From NCBI RefSeq assembly GCF_002723975.1, contig NZ_BEWO01000003.1, positions 1 through 64,000 of the forward strand: a stretch of 64,000 nucleotides of DNA. The letters run 5' to 3'. A model generated the notes under the pieces. It had not been told where the DNA came from and ran no database searches. It saw only the letters and a program-made list of their open reading frames with translations. Below are positions 53,557 to 61,839 of the stretch, piece by piece. Source of the stretch: Gluconobacter japonicus (GTDB lineage Bacteria; Pseudomonadota; Alphaproteobacteria; Acetobacterales; Acetobacteraceae). How positions within the stretch are numbered: position 1 is the stretch's first letter; each line of letters starts with the position of its first letter. Position numbers and translations under genes: made by a program.

Positions 53557-54394
53557 ATATTTTATTCATATCAATTGAGTATCCAGCCGATTTTAATTCT
53601 CTTGCAACACCTAACTTCCAGCCTTCGCCGTCGTTCATGCCAATATAAACCAAGCCACTTATATCATTAGGAATTTCAATATCACCCTTCACAACTGCGC
53701 AAACTCTTCCTCTGCCAAGCTTTGCAGTAAGATACCCATGCTCGAATACTACATTTTGTCGCGCTCTATGCTTTAAGATTTCACTTTCAATCAATCCTCC
53801 CCTGTCACAGGCGGTATACAGAACAATTGCAAAGCCACAGGCCGAATGTTCCTCAAATTTTTCAATTATAGTTTTCCCCAGATTCTCCTGCTCATGTAGT
53901 ATGACAGGTACAAGTCCCAATTTTGAAATAAATCGAGCCATTGACTCTCGCGCCTCACCGTCTCGTCCATGCACGATGAAAACACTTTTGTTATCCTTAT
54001 GAGAAACAACATCACTAGGATTTATTCCTTGAGAAATACTTTTTTCGATTCTCCCTAGAACTTCCGCAGATATGTCCTCCATATCGTCTCGACTCAATAC
54101 GACTGATTCGTCAGTTATAAGAACATTGATCCCACGGCTTTTTGCGACCTCTCGACGAAAACCTACCAGCTCTTTAGCAGAATTTTCAGACCTCTTTATT
54201 GACATTCTCTCAACTGTACTCGGGTCAATAAATTTTCCATCAATATGAAACCTTTCCTTACGGAAGAAGGGAACAATTATCTGCCTTTCTATTTCATCAA
54301 GATTTGTTCTGTCCCAAAGAATGTATCTTTTGACCGGATTTCTTCCTACTTCAGAAGATGTCCTTCTAGCTTCAACTATTACGTAATAATACAT
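53549..54394 (-). CDS. TIR-domain protein (TIR_2 / CAP12-like), candidate defence NADase
   Basis: A 281-residue protein. The TIR-like domain occupies about residues 137-279: SVFIVHGRDGEARESMARF, NLGKTIIEKFEEHS, and RARQNVVFEHGYL with the catalytic Glu218 of NAD-cleaving TIRs, then KGDIEIPNDISGLVYIGM. The N-terminal domain (about 1-125) is of unknown type. TIR_2 proteins are effectors that deplete NAD in phage defence, often with a partner sensor. None is evident beside it. The gene is AT-richer than its neighbours, a sign of transfer. Confidence 0.8.
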   Translation of the reverse strand: MYYYVIVEARRTSSEVGRNPVKRYILWDRTNLDEIERQIIVPFFRKERFHIDGKFIDPSTVERMSIKRSENSAKELVGFRREVAKSRGINVLITDESVVLSRDDMEDISAEVLGRIEKSISQGINPSDVVSHKDNKSVFIVHGRDGEARESMARFISKLGLVPVILHEQENLGKTIIEKFEEHSACGFAIVLYTACDRGGLIESEILKHRARQNVVFEHGYLTAKLGRGRVCAVVKGDIEIPNDISGLVYIGMNDGEGWKLGVARELKSAGYSIDMNKIFI

Positions 54395-54461
54395 TTCCCA
54401 CTCTGCCCTCAGAGTCCAAAAAATTTACCTTCCCACACCGTTTCTGACCCAACAAGTCGTA

Positions 54462-56021
54462 CTATAATAAACTGTAGTAAATATTTGTTCTAACCATGTC
54501 AGGGATACCCTTCTCCACCATGCCAAGCACAGCTCGGCTGTACAGGTCCCATCCAAGGTCCTTAGCCGCATAAGTGTTCGAGCCCAGCGCCATGGGCTTA
54601 TGTCCGATCAAATGATCTCGCACCAGTTCAGAGCACTCGGACACCCCATTAGCCAATGCCGTTGCCATGAAGGTGGCGAAGCATCTCCTGAAGCTATGGA
54701 AGTTCACCTCACCATCCGTCTCTCTCCCAAGAACGTCTCTCCGGAAATCCGTGAAGCGCTGGGAAAAGAAATGACTGCGCTTCATTCCTGTTCCTCCCGG
54801 TTTGCACTCAGGGAATAGTGGAGCGTCAACATTCCCCTCCCCGGCTTCCTTGAGGCGTCTGGCAATGATTGGCTGTACAAGAGGATGGAGCGGTATGCGT
54901 CTGACAGAGTTAGCAGTCTTGGCTTCCTCATCGGTCACTTGGATACCCCAAAGTTCTCCGTCAGCCTCGTCCCGGTTGAGAACTCGGCCAACGGTTAGCG
55001 AAGCAAGCTCATTCTGCCTTGCACCAGTCAGCAAAGCGAGACGCATCAGGTCACGGATAGCCGGGCCCCACGCCCATCTGCGTTTCTCATCAGGGTCCGC
55101 TCGCAGGAGAAGGACCAGTTCATCTTCGTTGAAGGGCCTGACCTCAGACTTCTTCTTGCCAGCTTTTCGCTTGAGGCCAGCGGTCGCACCCTGCCATGGG
55201 TTTGGGCCTTTCAGAATGTGCTTCTGGATAGCAAACGTCCACAAACCTTTAAGCGATGATATGCGGCAACTGACTGTCTTTGCACTCAATCCGCGTTCGT
55301 TCAGGAGCCACTCAGAAAAGCCCCCCAAGACCACCTCAGGCACATCCTCGACAATCTGAGCGCGAAGGAAGTTCATGAGGTTTTCAGGTTCCTCACGGTC
55401 CTGAGAATGAGCCAGATAGCGAGAGAAGAGATTAAACGCGGCCTGATCCAACGATATGGCGGAATGACCCACATCGCTCTCCCGATCCTTCATCCAACGG
55501 TCCATCACCAGAGCGAACGGTGTACGGACACCCGTTGCTATCTCCCGGAAGCGGGTCTGATACCTTGCCCCATCCTTCCCCGCATGGTCGAGCTTATGCG
55601 CCCTGCCTTCCAGAAAGCAGTCCATGCCTTCCACAACGCGATCTCTTGGGCTTTCTGAGATGCCGGTATGCTCGTCATAGACGTCATCAGTATCAGAAGC
55701 AGACGCGATCCTTCGCCGGGCCTCCAATGCCTCAGTCAGCATCAGTTCTTCGTCCAGCCAATCAGGCACATCAACCCCATGAAGAGGTGCCAGTCCTGCA
55801 TCCATCAGCTTCCTGTTTAGTTGCTTTCTGATTGCCTCAAGAGCGGCATCACGAAGCCTCAGGGCATCTTTATGCGTGCGTGTCTGGAGCGATTTGAGGA
55901 TGTCTTTCCGGATTCCCGTCCGTGACCCAAGCACCTTACCAGCATCCTGCCAGCGGTCTTTCGGGATGATGAAGCGGACATAATAGAGTCCGTCCCGGTT
56001 AGTCAGATTAGCCATATCCAT
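54462..56021 (-). CDS. Tyrosine integrase next to tRNA-Tyr
   Basis: A site-specific recombinase of about 520 residues. The N-terminal SAM-like domain starts MDMANLTNRDGLYYVRFIIP. The catalytic domain has Arg in LALLTGARQNELASLT, then HSFRRCFATFM (HxxR), HLIGHKP and the nucleophile Tyr in GSNTYAAKDLG. The start could also be TTG 56036 or ATG 56015. It is beside the tRNA at the element's right end, as expected for an enzyme integrating into the tRNA 3' end. Confidence 0.9.
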   Translation of the reverse strand: MDMANLTNRDGLYYVRFIIPKDRWQDAGKVLGSRTGIRKDILKSLQTRTHKDALRLRDAALEAIRKQLNRKLMDAGLAPLHGVDVPDWLDEELMLTEALEARRRIASASDTDDVYDEHTGISESPRDRVVEGMDCFLEGRAHKLDHAGKDGARYQTRFREIATGVRTPFALVMDRWMKDRESDVGHSAISLDQAAFNLFSRYLAHSQDREEPENLMNFLRAQIVEDVPEVVLGGFSEWLLNERGLSAKTVSCRISSLKGLWTFAIQKHILKGPNPWQGATAGLKRKAGKKKSEVRPFNEDELVLLLRADPDEKRRWAWGPAIRDLMRLALLTGARQNELASLTVGRVLNRDEADGELWGIQVTDEEAKTANSVRRIPLHPLVQPIIARRLKEAGEGNVDAPLFPECKPGGTGMKRSHFFSQRFTDFRRDVLGRETDGEVNFHSFRRCFATFMATALANGVSECSELVRDHLIGHKPMALGSNTYAAKDLGWDLYSRAVLGMVEKGIPDMVRTNIYYSLL

Positions 56022-56167
56022 GCCGCCTTCTATCAACGAAGGCAGGACCGAGCCATAGCATCAAGGTGACGCTAGACCAGTGACGCAGCGTTAACCTGAA
56101 GTGACGCTGGCTTTGGCTAAGTGCTTGTTTTTCTTAGGAAAAAGGGGACCTGGTGGAGAGAGTTGGA
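56020..56167. repeat. Right attachment region (tRNA-proximal)
   Basis: Matches 49047-49160 in two blocks, with the 21-base identical core at 56147-56167 overlapping the tRNA-Tyr 3' end. The right copy overlaps the start of the integrase gene. Confidence 0.8.
56066..56107. promoter_or_regulatory. Three GTGACGC repeats, possible integrase arm sites
   Basis: GTGACGC occurs at 56066-56072, 56080-56086 and 56101-56107 between integrase and tRNA, and twice at the element's left end (49207, 49320). Such short direct repeats at both ends suit arm-type binding sites of a tyrosine integrase. This is inferred from pattern and place. Confidence 0.5.
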
Positions 56168-56236
56168 TTCGAACCAACGTAGGCGTACGCCAGCGGATTT
56201 ACAGTCCGCCCCCTTTAGCCACTCGGGCACCTCTCC
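56151..56236 (-). tRNA. tRNA-Tyr (anticodon GTA), integration target
   Basis: On the minus strand the gene begins GGAGAGG and ends CTCTCC plus A and CCA (56151-56153). The anticodon loop CTGTAAA gives GTA, reading TAC/TAT. The long variable arm is typical of bacterial tRNA-Tyr. Its 3' end is the core of the element's attachment site and remains intact. Confidence 0.95.
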
Positions 56237-56306
56237 GGGTCGGCGGTTGGAATATGGCGGATAGACGGCTATGTCAATCGCCTATCGTCGATTATATGAT
56301 TTTTTC

Positions 56307-57113
56307 ATGTCCAGACGACCCTCCCCCCGCTCCGCCGCCCCGTCCCGCCATGCGGACAAAGGCCCACAGCGTTCCGGTAATGCCGAACGTGCCTCACGCT
56401 CAGGAAAGCCTGCTTCAGGCTACTGGATTTACGGTCACCATGCCGTCGAAGCCGCTTTAAACAATCCGGACCGCGTTATTCTTGAGTTTCTTGCCACACG
56501 CGAAGCCGCCGCCGCATTCAGCCAGTCTTCCCGCGCACAACCACAGACCGTGGAACGTGAACGACTGGATCGGCTCTGCGAACGGGATGCGGTTCATCAG
56601 GGCGTCTGCCTGCGCGTAGAGCCCCTCGATCCCCCAACCATCCATGATGCCCTTGAGCGACCAGGTCCGATCCTTGTGCTGGATCAGGTTACAGATCCCC
56701 GCAATATTGGTGCGATCCTGCGCTCCGCTGCTGCATTCGGTGCCTGCGCCCTTCTGGTTCAGGACCGCAACACGCCGCAGGAGAGTGGCGCTATGGCGAA
56801 AGCCGCGTCAGGCGCACTGGATCTCGTTCCGATCATTCGCGAAGTCAATCTGTCACGCGCATTGGCCACACTTCAGTCTCAGGACGTGTGGGTCGTTGGC
56901 CTTGATGCCGGCGGTACACGCCTCGATGGTGCAAGTTTCGGAAAACGTCGCGTGGCCTTGGTACTCGGCGCTGAAGGAGCAGGACTGCGTAGGCTGACAC
57001 GAGAAACATGCGATGAGATTTCGAGTGTTTACATGCCGGGAAACATGGAAAGCCTCAATGTCTCCAACGCAGCAGCTGTTGCCCTATACGAACTGGCACG
57101 CCCTACAGCATAA
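56307..57113 (+). CDS. rlmB: 23S rRNA (guanosine-2'-O)-methyltransferase RlmB-type
   Basis: A SpoU/TrmH-family SPOUT methyltransferase of about 268 residues. After a basic, disordered N-terminus (about 1-35) comes the substrate domain YWIYGHHAVEAALNN, then the knotted catalytic domain with ILVLDQVTDPRNIGAILRSA, VALVLGAEGAGLRRLT and the C-terminal MESLNVSNAAAVALYEL that binds SAM. It modifies G2251-type sites in 23S rRNA in E. coli. A start at 56271 is possible; MSRRPSPRS at 56307 is used here. It transcribes away from tRNA-Tyr. Confidence 0.88.
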   Translation: MSRRPSPRSAAPSRHADKGPQRSGNAERASRSGKPASGYWIYGHHAVEAALNNPDRVILEFLATREAAAAFSQSSRAQPQTVERERLDRLCERDAVHQGVCLRVEPLDPPTIHDALERPGPILVLDQVTDPRNIGAILRSAAAFGACALLVQDRNTPQESGAMAKAASGALDLVPIIREVNLSRALATLQSQDVWVVGLDAGGTRLDGASFGKRRVALVLGAEGAGLRRLTRETCDEISSVYMPGNMESLNVSNAAAVALYELARPTA

Positions 57114-57692
57114 GACGTGATTTCAGCTTTACTGGCACAGTCTGATCGCCTTCCAGACGCCGTCACTAGCGAGCCAGATAGCAAGCAGTCCTTTACCCTT
57201 CGTACAAAACGAACAGTTTTACGGCATCATCCCTCTGGATGATGCCACACACTGAAGCCGCGTTGCGGCAAACCTCATATCGTTACGCACTACCACACGC
57301 AGTGGCCTGAACCGCCTCCAATGAGCGGTATCATACCCTTTTGCACAAGCAGATCCTGGCGCTCATTCAAATGAAACAACATAAATAAATTAAAGTAATT
57401 CCAAGATATTTCAATAATATTAAATTTCTCACTTTCCAAACAATTAACGAATAATTCCCTCACATAACACAATCGTGATAAATCATAAAAGATTGCAGAA
57501 ATCTTTTGACATTAAAATATGCATATTTTTCAAAATCTTAATATAAGAAGATCGTTAATTCTTGATTAATATCATTGTTAATTTTTTCCTTGCATACGAA
57601 TCGTGACAGAACATAGGGTGAAAAACATCTTAACGGTAAAAAACGTTATAAGAATCATTTTTATCGTTAATTAAAATATACGGAGAACCAAG
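57114..57692. other. Long AT-rich leader region of the Hint-domain gene
   Basis: About 580 bases without a convincing gene; the second half is strongly AT-rich (about 57350-57690), unlike nearby DNA. It contains partial inverted repeats around AACGGTAAAAAACGTT and TTTATCGTTAATTAAAATA just before the Hint gene start and its ribosome binding site (ACGGAGAACC). A 60-codon minus-strand frame lies inside but is not convincing. It may be a regulated promoter of horizontally acquired origin. Confidence 0.5.
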
Positions 57693-59414
57693 ATGGCAGC
57701 TTCATTGGTTAGTGTGAATGCAGGGGTCGCTACGGTCTACAGTTCGGGTGACCTCTCTGCTTTAGCTGGCGTTTCTGCACTCAGCTCTATTGTTGTCACA
57801 AAGAACAGCAATACTCCGGCGGGAGACAATGTTGTCGTAGACCTGACAAGTGGGCTGGCTGGCGTAAGCGCCCTTTCATCCGTCACTGTCCAGAATGGAG
57901 CAACCGCTAAGGTGGGTGGTGGTCTGCTCGATGCTGGTGTCGGGACATCCGTAACCGTTAACGGCGGCATTCTTGACCTTCAGGGCAGCGTGATTGGGGT
58001 CAAAGCTTTGAACGGTGTTACCGTAGGGCCCGCAGGAGGGGAGATTAAAATTGAACCGACCGGCCTTAGCGTAGGCGTTCTTAATCTTCCCGTCACATTC
58101 GTTGATGCCAACGGCAATACTACCACCACCATCCCAAAGAATTTTGTGATGGATTTTCCAAGTTCTTCGTCAATACCAGCCACCTATAATTCTCTGACAA
58201 ACACAACAACAATTGGCGATGGAATTAGTTTACTTGGTATTGTGGGGGCTGGCCGTACTATAACCCTTTCAGGGGACCCATTTGATCTAAAGGCAACAGG
58301 AAGCCATTTTCCTTTCACAACATATTATAGCAAATCTTTCACCCAGTCAGACGGCAGCGGCGGTGTCATTACCTGCTATCTCGCAGGCAGCATGATCCAG
58401 ACCCCCGATGGCGAAAAAGCCGTTGAAACCCTTCAGTCGGGTGACCTTGTCACAACATACCGGGATGGCCAGGAAACTGTGGCTCCCCTCGTATGGACGG
58501 GCAAAGCCCGCGTTACAGTCGATGCAAACCTGCCTGATGATACCGCAGGCTACCCAGTCCGGATCATCAAAGACGCACTTGCAGATGGCGTTCCTTCACG
58601 TGACCTGCTCGTAACCGCCGAGCATTGCCTTTTCCTGAATGGCGCCTTCACACCCGTGCGGATGCTGGTCAATAGAAAGTCTATTTTTTACGATCGCAGC
58701 ATCACCAGCTACGATTATTTCCACATCGAGACCGAAGCACACGCCATTATCAAGGCAAACGGCATGTTAACGGAGACGTATCTCGATACAGGAAATCGAT
58801 ACAGCTTCCGTCAAGGCGGAACAGTGATCCATCTTGGTAGCAAGCCTCTGAGCTGGGACACAGATGCAGCAGCACCGCTTTCCGTCTCACAAGACAGCGT
58901 GCAGCCTCTTTTTCGTCAAATCTCCGATCGCCTGCCGCTTCTTGGTGTTTCCAAGAGTGCACACCAACAGAACCTCGTTCAGGATCCTGACTTCCATCTC
59001 GTGACCAATACGGGCGTGGTCATACATAAGACACGTGAAGTTGGCGGCCGAATCATGTTCATGATCCCAGCCTCGGTCAAATCTGTTCATCTGGTTTCCA
59101 GAGCAAGTTCACCACATGAGACGATCGGTCCCTTCATGGACGACCGTCGCAAACTCGGCATCTGCGTCGGAGACATCACGTTCTATGACTCCGGGCGTTC
59201 GATCTGCTTGACGGCCCTGAACGACGAGCATGCACAGAATGGCTGGTACGGACGTGAAGCGGGCGGTCGCCGGTGGACGAACGGAAACGCTCTGCTCGTT
59301 CTCAACAACAGACAGCCGAACAGCTTGGGCATGCTGGCCATTGAGGTGGTCGCTGGAGGCCCGTATCTGGCAGACAGCAAACAGGAAGCTGATCTGGTAA
59401 CTCTGTCAGCCTGA
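57693..59414 (+). CDS. Hint-domain (hedgehog/intein) surface-type protein
   Basis: A 573-residue protein without a classic signal peptide. The N-terminal about 220 residues are Ser/Thr/Val/Gly-rich, contain the repeated LAGVSALSS (about residues 24-32 and 55-63), and look like a beta-solenoid adhesin. At Cys228 a Hint module starts (VITCYLAGSMIQTPDGEKAV, then LQSGDLVTTYRDG, and TAEHCLFLNGAFTPV), an autoprocessing fold. The C-terminal part has VVIHKTREVGGR-like strands. Such proteins are frequent in acetic acid bacteria. Self-cleavage between residues 227 and 228 is predicted but not shown. The gene is preceded by a long AT-rich leader. Confidence 0.8.
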   Translation: MAASLVSVNAGVATVYSSGDLSALAGVSALSSIVVTKNSNTPAGDNVVVDLTSGLAGVSALSSVTVQNGATAKVGGGLLDAGVGTSVTVNGGILDLQGSVIGVKALNGVTVGPAGGEIKIEPTGLSVGVLNLPVTFVDANGNTTTTIPKNFVMDFPSSSSIPATYNSLTNTTTIGDGISLLGIVGAGRTITLSGDPFDLKATGSHFPFTTYYSKSFTQSDGSGGVITCYLAGSMIQTPDGEKAVETLQSGDLVTTYRDGQETVAPLVWTGKARVTVDANLPDDTAGYPVRIIKDALADGVPSRDLLVTAEHCLFLNGAFTPVRMLVNRKSIFYDRSITSYDYFHIETEAHAIIKANGMLTETYLDTGNRYSFRQGGTVIHLGSKPLSWDTDAAAPLSVSQDSVQPLFRQISDRLPLLGVSKSAHQQNLVQDPDFHLVTNTGVVIHKTREVGGRIMFMIPASVKSVHLVSRASSPHETIGPFMDDRRKLGICVGDITFYDSGRSICLTALNDEHAQNGWYGREAGGRRWTNGNALLVLNNRQPNSLGMLAIEVVAGGPYLADSKQEADLVTLSA

Positions 59415-59428
59415 TAGTCCCAGACGAT

Positions 59429-59464
59429 AATGCCGGGGGCCTCTTTCCCCCGGCATTTTTTTAG
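59429..59464. terminator. Strong bidirectional terminator
   Basis: AATGCCGGGGG and CCCCCGGCATT form a perfect 11-bp stem with a short loop followed by a T-run, placed between the convergent Hint gene and the Old Yellow Enzyme gene. The last T-residues directly precede the enzyme's stop. Confidence 0.85.
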
Positions 59465-60538
59465 TCAATCCGCAAAAGGATAATCGGTATAACCATGCTC
59501 TCCACGGCTGTACCAGGTTGTCATATCATCCGGCTGCAAGGGTAATCCCTTGGCGAAGCGGATCGGAAGATCAGGATTCGAAATAAATTTGCGACCGAAG
59601 GCGATTGCATCAGCACGACCCTGCTGAACCTCCTCTTGTGCGGCTTCGAAAGTATAATCCTGATTCAGAACCAGCGGTCGGCGAAACGCCTTCCGGATTT
59701 CCGGGGACAATTTGGGCTGGTCCGTACTTCCGAAGGTTCCTTCCGGACCAACTTCACGCAGCTCAAGCCACGCCACCCCTAAACGCTCAAGCTCTGCAGC
59801 AGCCGGGACGAAAACAGTTTCAGGCGCTGAGTCCAGACATCCCTGCGTGTCTCCATTGGGAGAAAGGCGAACACCGGTTTTTTCCGCACCAATCGTCGCG
59901 ATAATACGACTCACAACCTGCGACAAAAAACGAATACGGTTTTCGGGCGAGCCGCCATACTCGTCAGTGCGATGGTTCGTCCCATCCCTCAGAAATTCAT
60001 CAATCAAATAGCCATTGGCCGCATGAAGCTGAATACCGTCAAAGCCCGCCCTGATTGCATTCCGCGCTGCCGTTTCATAATCCGACACTATCCGCGAAAT
60101 GTCCTCCAGTTGCAGAGCTCTGGCTGTCTCGTATGGCATCTTTCCATCATATGTATGGGCATAGCGTGGGGCCGTCGTGGCAGAAGGTGCAACCGGCTGT
60201 AACCCCGTCACTGACGAATGGACCATCCGGCCCATATGCCAAAGCTGACAGACAATACGGCCGCCCTTGTCATGAACAGCTTTTGTAATCGGCTTCCAGG
60301 CCTCAACCTGTTCATCAGACCAGATTCCCGGTGCATAGGGCCACCCCAGTCCTTCCCGGGAAATGCCAGTTGCTTCGGAAATGATGAGACCTGCGCCTGC
60401 CCGCTGCTCGTAATACTTTGCCATGATCGGCGTTGGCACAGCATCACGCCCCGCACGAGCACGCGTGAGGGGAGACATGAAAATGCGATTTTTGGCTGAA
60501 AAGTCACCAAGTTCAATGGGATCAAAAAGATCGGGCAT
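59465..60538 (-). CDS. Old Yellow Enzyme-type NADH:flavin oxidoreductase
   Basis: An FMN ene-reductase of 357 residues with a TIM barrel. Features: FDPIELGDFSAKNRIFMSPLTRARAG at the N-terminus, here in two reading blocks, then IQLHAANGYLIDEFLRDGTN (the His/Asn pair that binds substrate) and GGSPENRIRF. It reduces activated double bonds and resembles NemA/XenA. A divergent ArsR-type gene and a 36-base palindrome lie just upstream, so expression is probably induced by a reactive or electrophilic substrate. Confidence 0.9.
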   Translation of the reverse strand: MPDLFDPIELGDFSAKNRIFMSPLTRARAGRDAVPTPIMAKYYEQRAGAGLIISEATGISREGLGWPYAPGIWSDEQVEAWKPITKAVHDKGGRIVCQLWHMGRMVHSSVTGLQPVAPSATTAPRYAHTYDGKMPYETARALQLEDISRIVSDYETAARNAIRAGFDGIQLHAANGYLIDEFLRDGTNHRTDEYGGSPENRIRFLSQVVSRIIATIGAEKTGVRLSPNGDTQGCLDSAPETVFVPAAAELERLGVAWLELREVGPEGTFGSTDQPKLSPEIRKAFRRPLVLNQDYTFEAAQEEVQQGRADAIAFGRKFISNPDLPIRFAKGLPLQPDDMTTWYSRGEHGYTDYPFAD

Positions 60539-60561
60539 GAAAGGGTACTCCTTGATCGAAA

Positions 60562-60597
60562 CTTCTATAGTTCGATAGCGATCGAACTATAGAAGTG
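60562..60597. promoter_or_regulatory. Large palindromic operator between OYE and ArsR genes
   Basis: ACTTCTATAGTTCGAT (60562-60577) and ATCGAACTATAGAAGT (60582-60597) are perfect 16-base inverted arms separated by four bases. This is a strong candidate operator for the divergent ArsR-family regulator, controlling the Old Yellow Enzyme gene and probably itself. Confidence 0.8.
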
Positions 60598-60633
60598 TTG
60601 CGTCAATTCTACAAGGAAGGGATAAGACGCCGT

Positions 60634-60966
60634 ATGCCCTGCCATGACTCGCCTGATTTGGAAAAACTTGACCTGATAACGGTCCTGCGCGCCCTGGCAG
60701 ATCCTGTGCGCCTGGACATTGTCCAACGACTGTACGTACTGGGCGAAGCGAATTGCGCTGCCCTGATCGGATCACGCCCTAAATCCAGCATGTCCCATCA
60801 TTTTCAGGTCCTAAGGGAGAGCGGTATTCTGCACACCCGGATCGAAGGTGTGCAGCACCATAATTCCCTGCGCCTTCAGGAACTGGAGATCCGCTTCCCG
60901 GGCCTCATGGATTCCATTCTGAAGAACACCGAAGCAGCTCAGTTGCGGCGCCAGACTTCTTCCTGA
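60634..60966 (+). CDS. ArsR-family winged-helix regulator
   Basis: A small HTH repressor of about 110 residues: LITVLRALADPVRLDIVQRLY, ANCAALIGSRPKSSMSHHFQ and LRESGILHTRIEGVQHHNSL give the winged helix. One Cys in the N-terminal part and one in EANCAAL could sense electrophiles, but classic metal sites are not apparent. I start at ATG 60634; a TTG at 60595 would overlap the operator. It is divergent from the Old Yellow Enzyme gene. Its end overlaps the convergent TspO gene by 28 bases. Confidence 0.85.
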   Translation: MPCHDSPDLEKLDLITVLRALADPVRLDIVQRLYVLGEANCAALIGSRPKSSMSHHFQVLRESGILHTRIEGVQHHNSLRLQELEIRFPGLMDSILKNTEAAQLRRQTSS

Positions 60967-61415
60967 ACAAAGACGGCAAATGTCAGCCAGACAAAGAATG
61001 GGATCTGAAGCTTTGCAGCACAACGATCCACCTTTTTGGCAGTGCAGATTGACGCTCCAGACGTCACAACCAAACCAATACAGATCGCAAGACCTGCATC
61101 AAGCCGACGTTTACGGAAAACGGCAAACGGAAACCCTGCCACACCCGCAACACAGATCGCCCAGAGACATAGAGCCAGCGTCCGCTTGCAAGACGTTTCC
61201 GCTCTGAGCAAGCGATAACCCGACCACGCCAGAAGACCGTCAAGCAATGTCCAGACGACAGCGTAAACAGGAGCTGGCGGCGAAAACGCTGGCTTGTTCA
61301 GATGATGATACCAGCGTCGTGTTGAGCCGTCTTCGACAGGGCTGATTTCCCGTCCGAAATACTGCGCGCCGAAAACAGTTGCTGTTGCCAAAGCGGCGTC
61401 AAGGATGCGTCCCAT
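60939..61415 (-). CDS. TspO/MBR-family membrane protein
   Basis: A 158-residue protein with about five membrane spans. The TspO pattern is WYHHLNKPAFSPPAPVYAVVWTLLDGLLAWSGY, here best seen as WYHHLNKPAFSPPAP and VVWTLLDGLLAWSGY, which forms the tetrapyrrole pocket. The C-terminal half is less conserved and carries more basic residues than usual. TspO binds porphyrins in alphaproteobacteria and tunes their breakdown or stress response. It converges on the ArsR gene. Confidence 0.75.
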   Translation of the reverse strand: MGRILDAALATATVFGAQYFGREISPVEDGSTRRWYHHLNKPAFSPPAPVYAVVWTLLDGLLAWSGYRLLRAETSCKRTLALCLWAICVAGVAGFPFAVFRKRRLDAGLAICIGLVVTSGASICTAKKVDRCAAKLQIPFFVWLTFAVFVQEEVWRRN

Positions 61416-61470
61416 AATCTCTGTCCCGATATAATCTCGAACATGGGAAACGCATCAGCGCCTGGAATGT

Positions 61471-61839
61471 TCAGGGAACTCCTGCCACAGCCCCGAAATC
61501 AAGCTCCGCCGCCACATTCCCAGCTTCCGGATTCCACAGCAGAACGCGCTCAGCTCCAGGCCTGCCAAGGGTCACAGCCATCATGCCATCCCCGCGCGCC
61601 GTCACGCTGAGAATATGCTCCCCCTCCCCCAGCGGCAAAGTCAAACGAGCCGGCCCCTTTGGGGCCTGCGTTTCAAGAGCCGGGCCATGGTGCGGATGCA
61701 TGGCACGGTAGCCAATCACGCCAATCATGACGGCAACCCCCACGACAATCATGACACCCATAATGATGACGGCCGCAAACAACGCTTTTGAAGCCCCTGA
61801 CTCGCTGCCCGCCCGATCCTCGGCTAAACCCTGATTCAT
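61471..61839 (-). CDS. Small single-span membrane protein of unknown function
   Basis: From MNQGLAEDRAGSESGASKAL the product has 122 residues with one long membrane helix (AAVIIMGVMIVVGVAVMIGV, about residues 22-43) and a beta-rich periplasmic-looking domain (HILSVTARGDGMMAVTLGR, VLLWNPEAGNVAAELDFG). The family is not recognised; it resembles small DUF-type proteins of Acetobacteraceae. Its ATG overlaps the rluD ATG on the other strand (CATG at 61837-61840). AGGA lies six bases upstream of this start. Confidence 0.7.
   Translation of the reverse strand: MNQGLAEDRAGSESGASKALFAAVIIMGVMIVVGVAVMIGVIGYRAMHPHHGPALETQAPKGPARLTLPLGEGEHILSVTARGDGMMAVTLGRPGAERVLLWNPEAGNVAAELDFGAVAGVP

Larger units (their letters stand above)
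49140..56147. mobile_element. Integrated element at tRNA-Tyr, about 7.0 kb
   Basis: Bounded by the 21-base core copies at 49140 and 56147. It carries, left to right: a DUF2188-like gene (-), serine recombinase (-), HNH nuclease (+), a 58-residue gene (+), a PolA-like protein (+), TIR protein (-) and tyrosine integrase (-) beside the tRNA. There are no capsid or conjugation genes. The size, integrase and replication-like protein suit a phage satellite or small integrative element; this class is inference. The direct repeat at the tRNA end restores a whole tRNA. Confidence 0.75.

Noticed and set aside
57290-57472. 60-codon minus-strand frame in the leader of the Hint gene
   Set aside because: No ribosome binding site; AT-rich sequence easily gives such frames.
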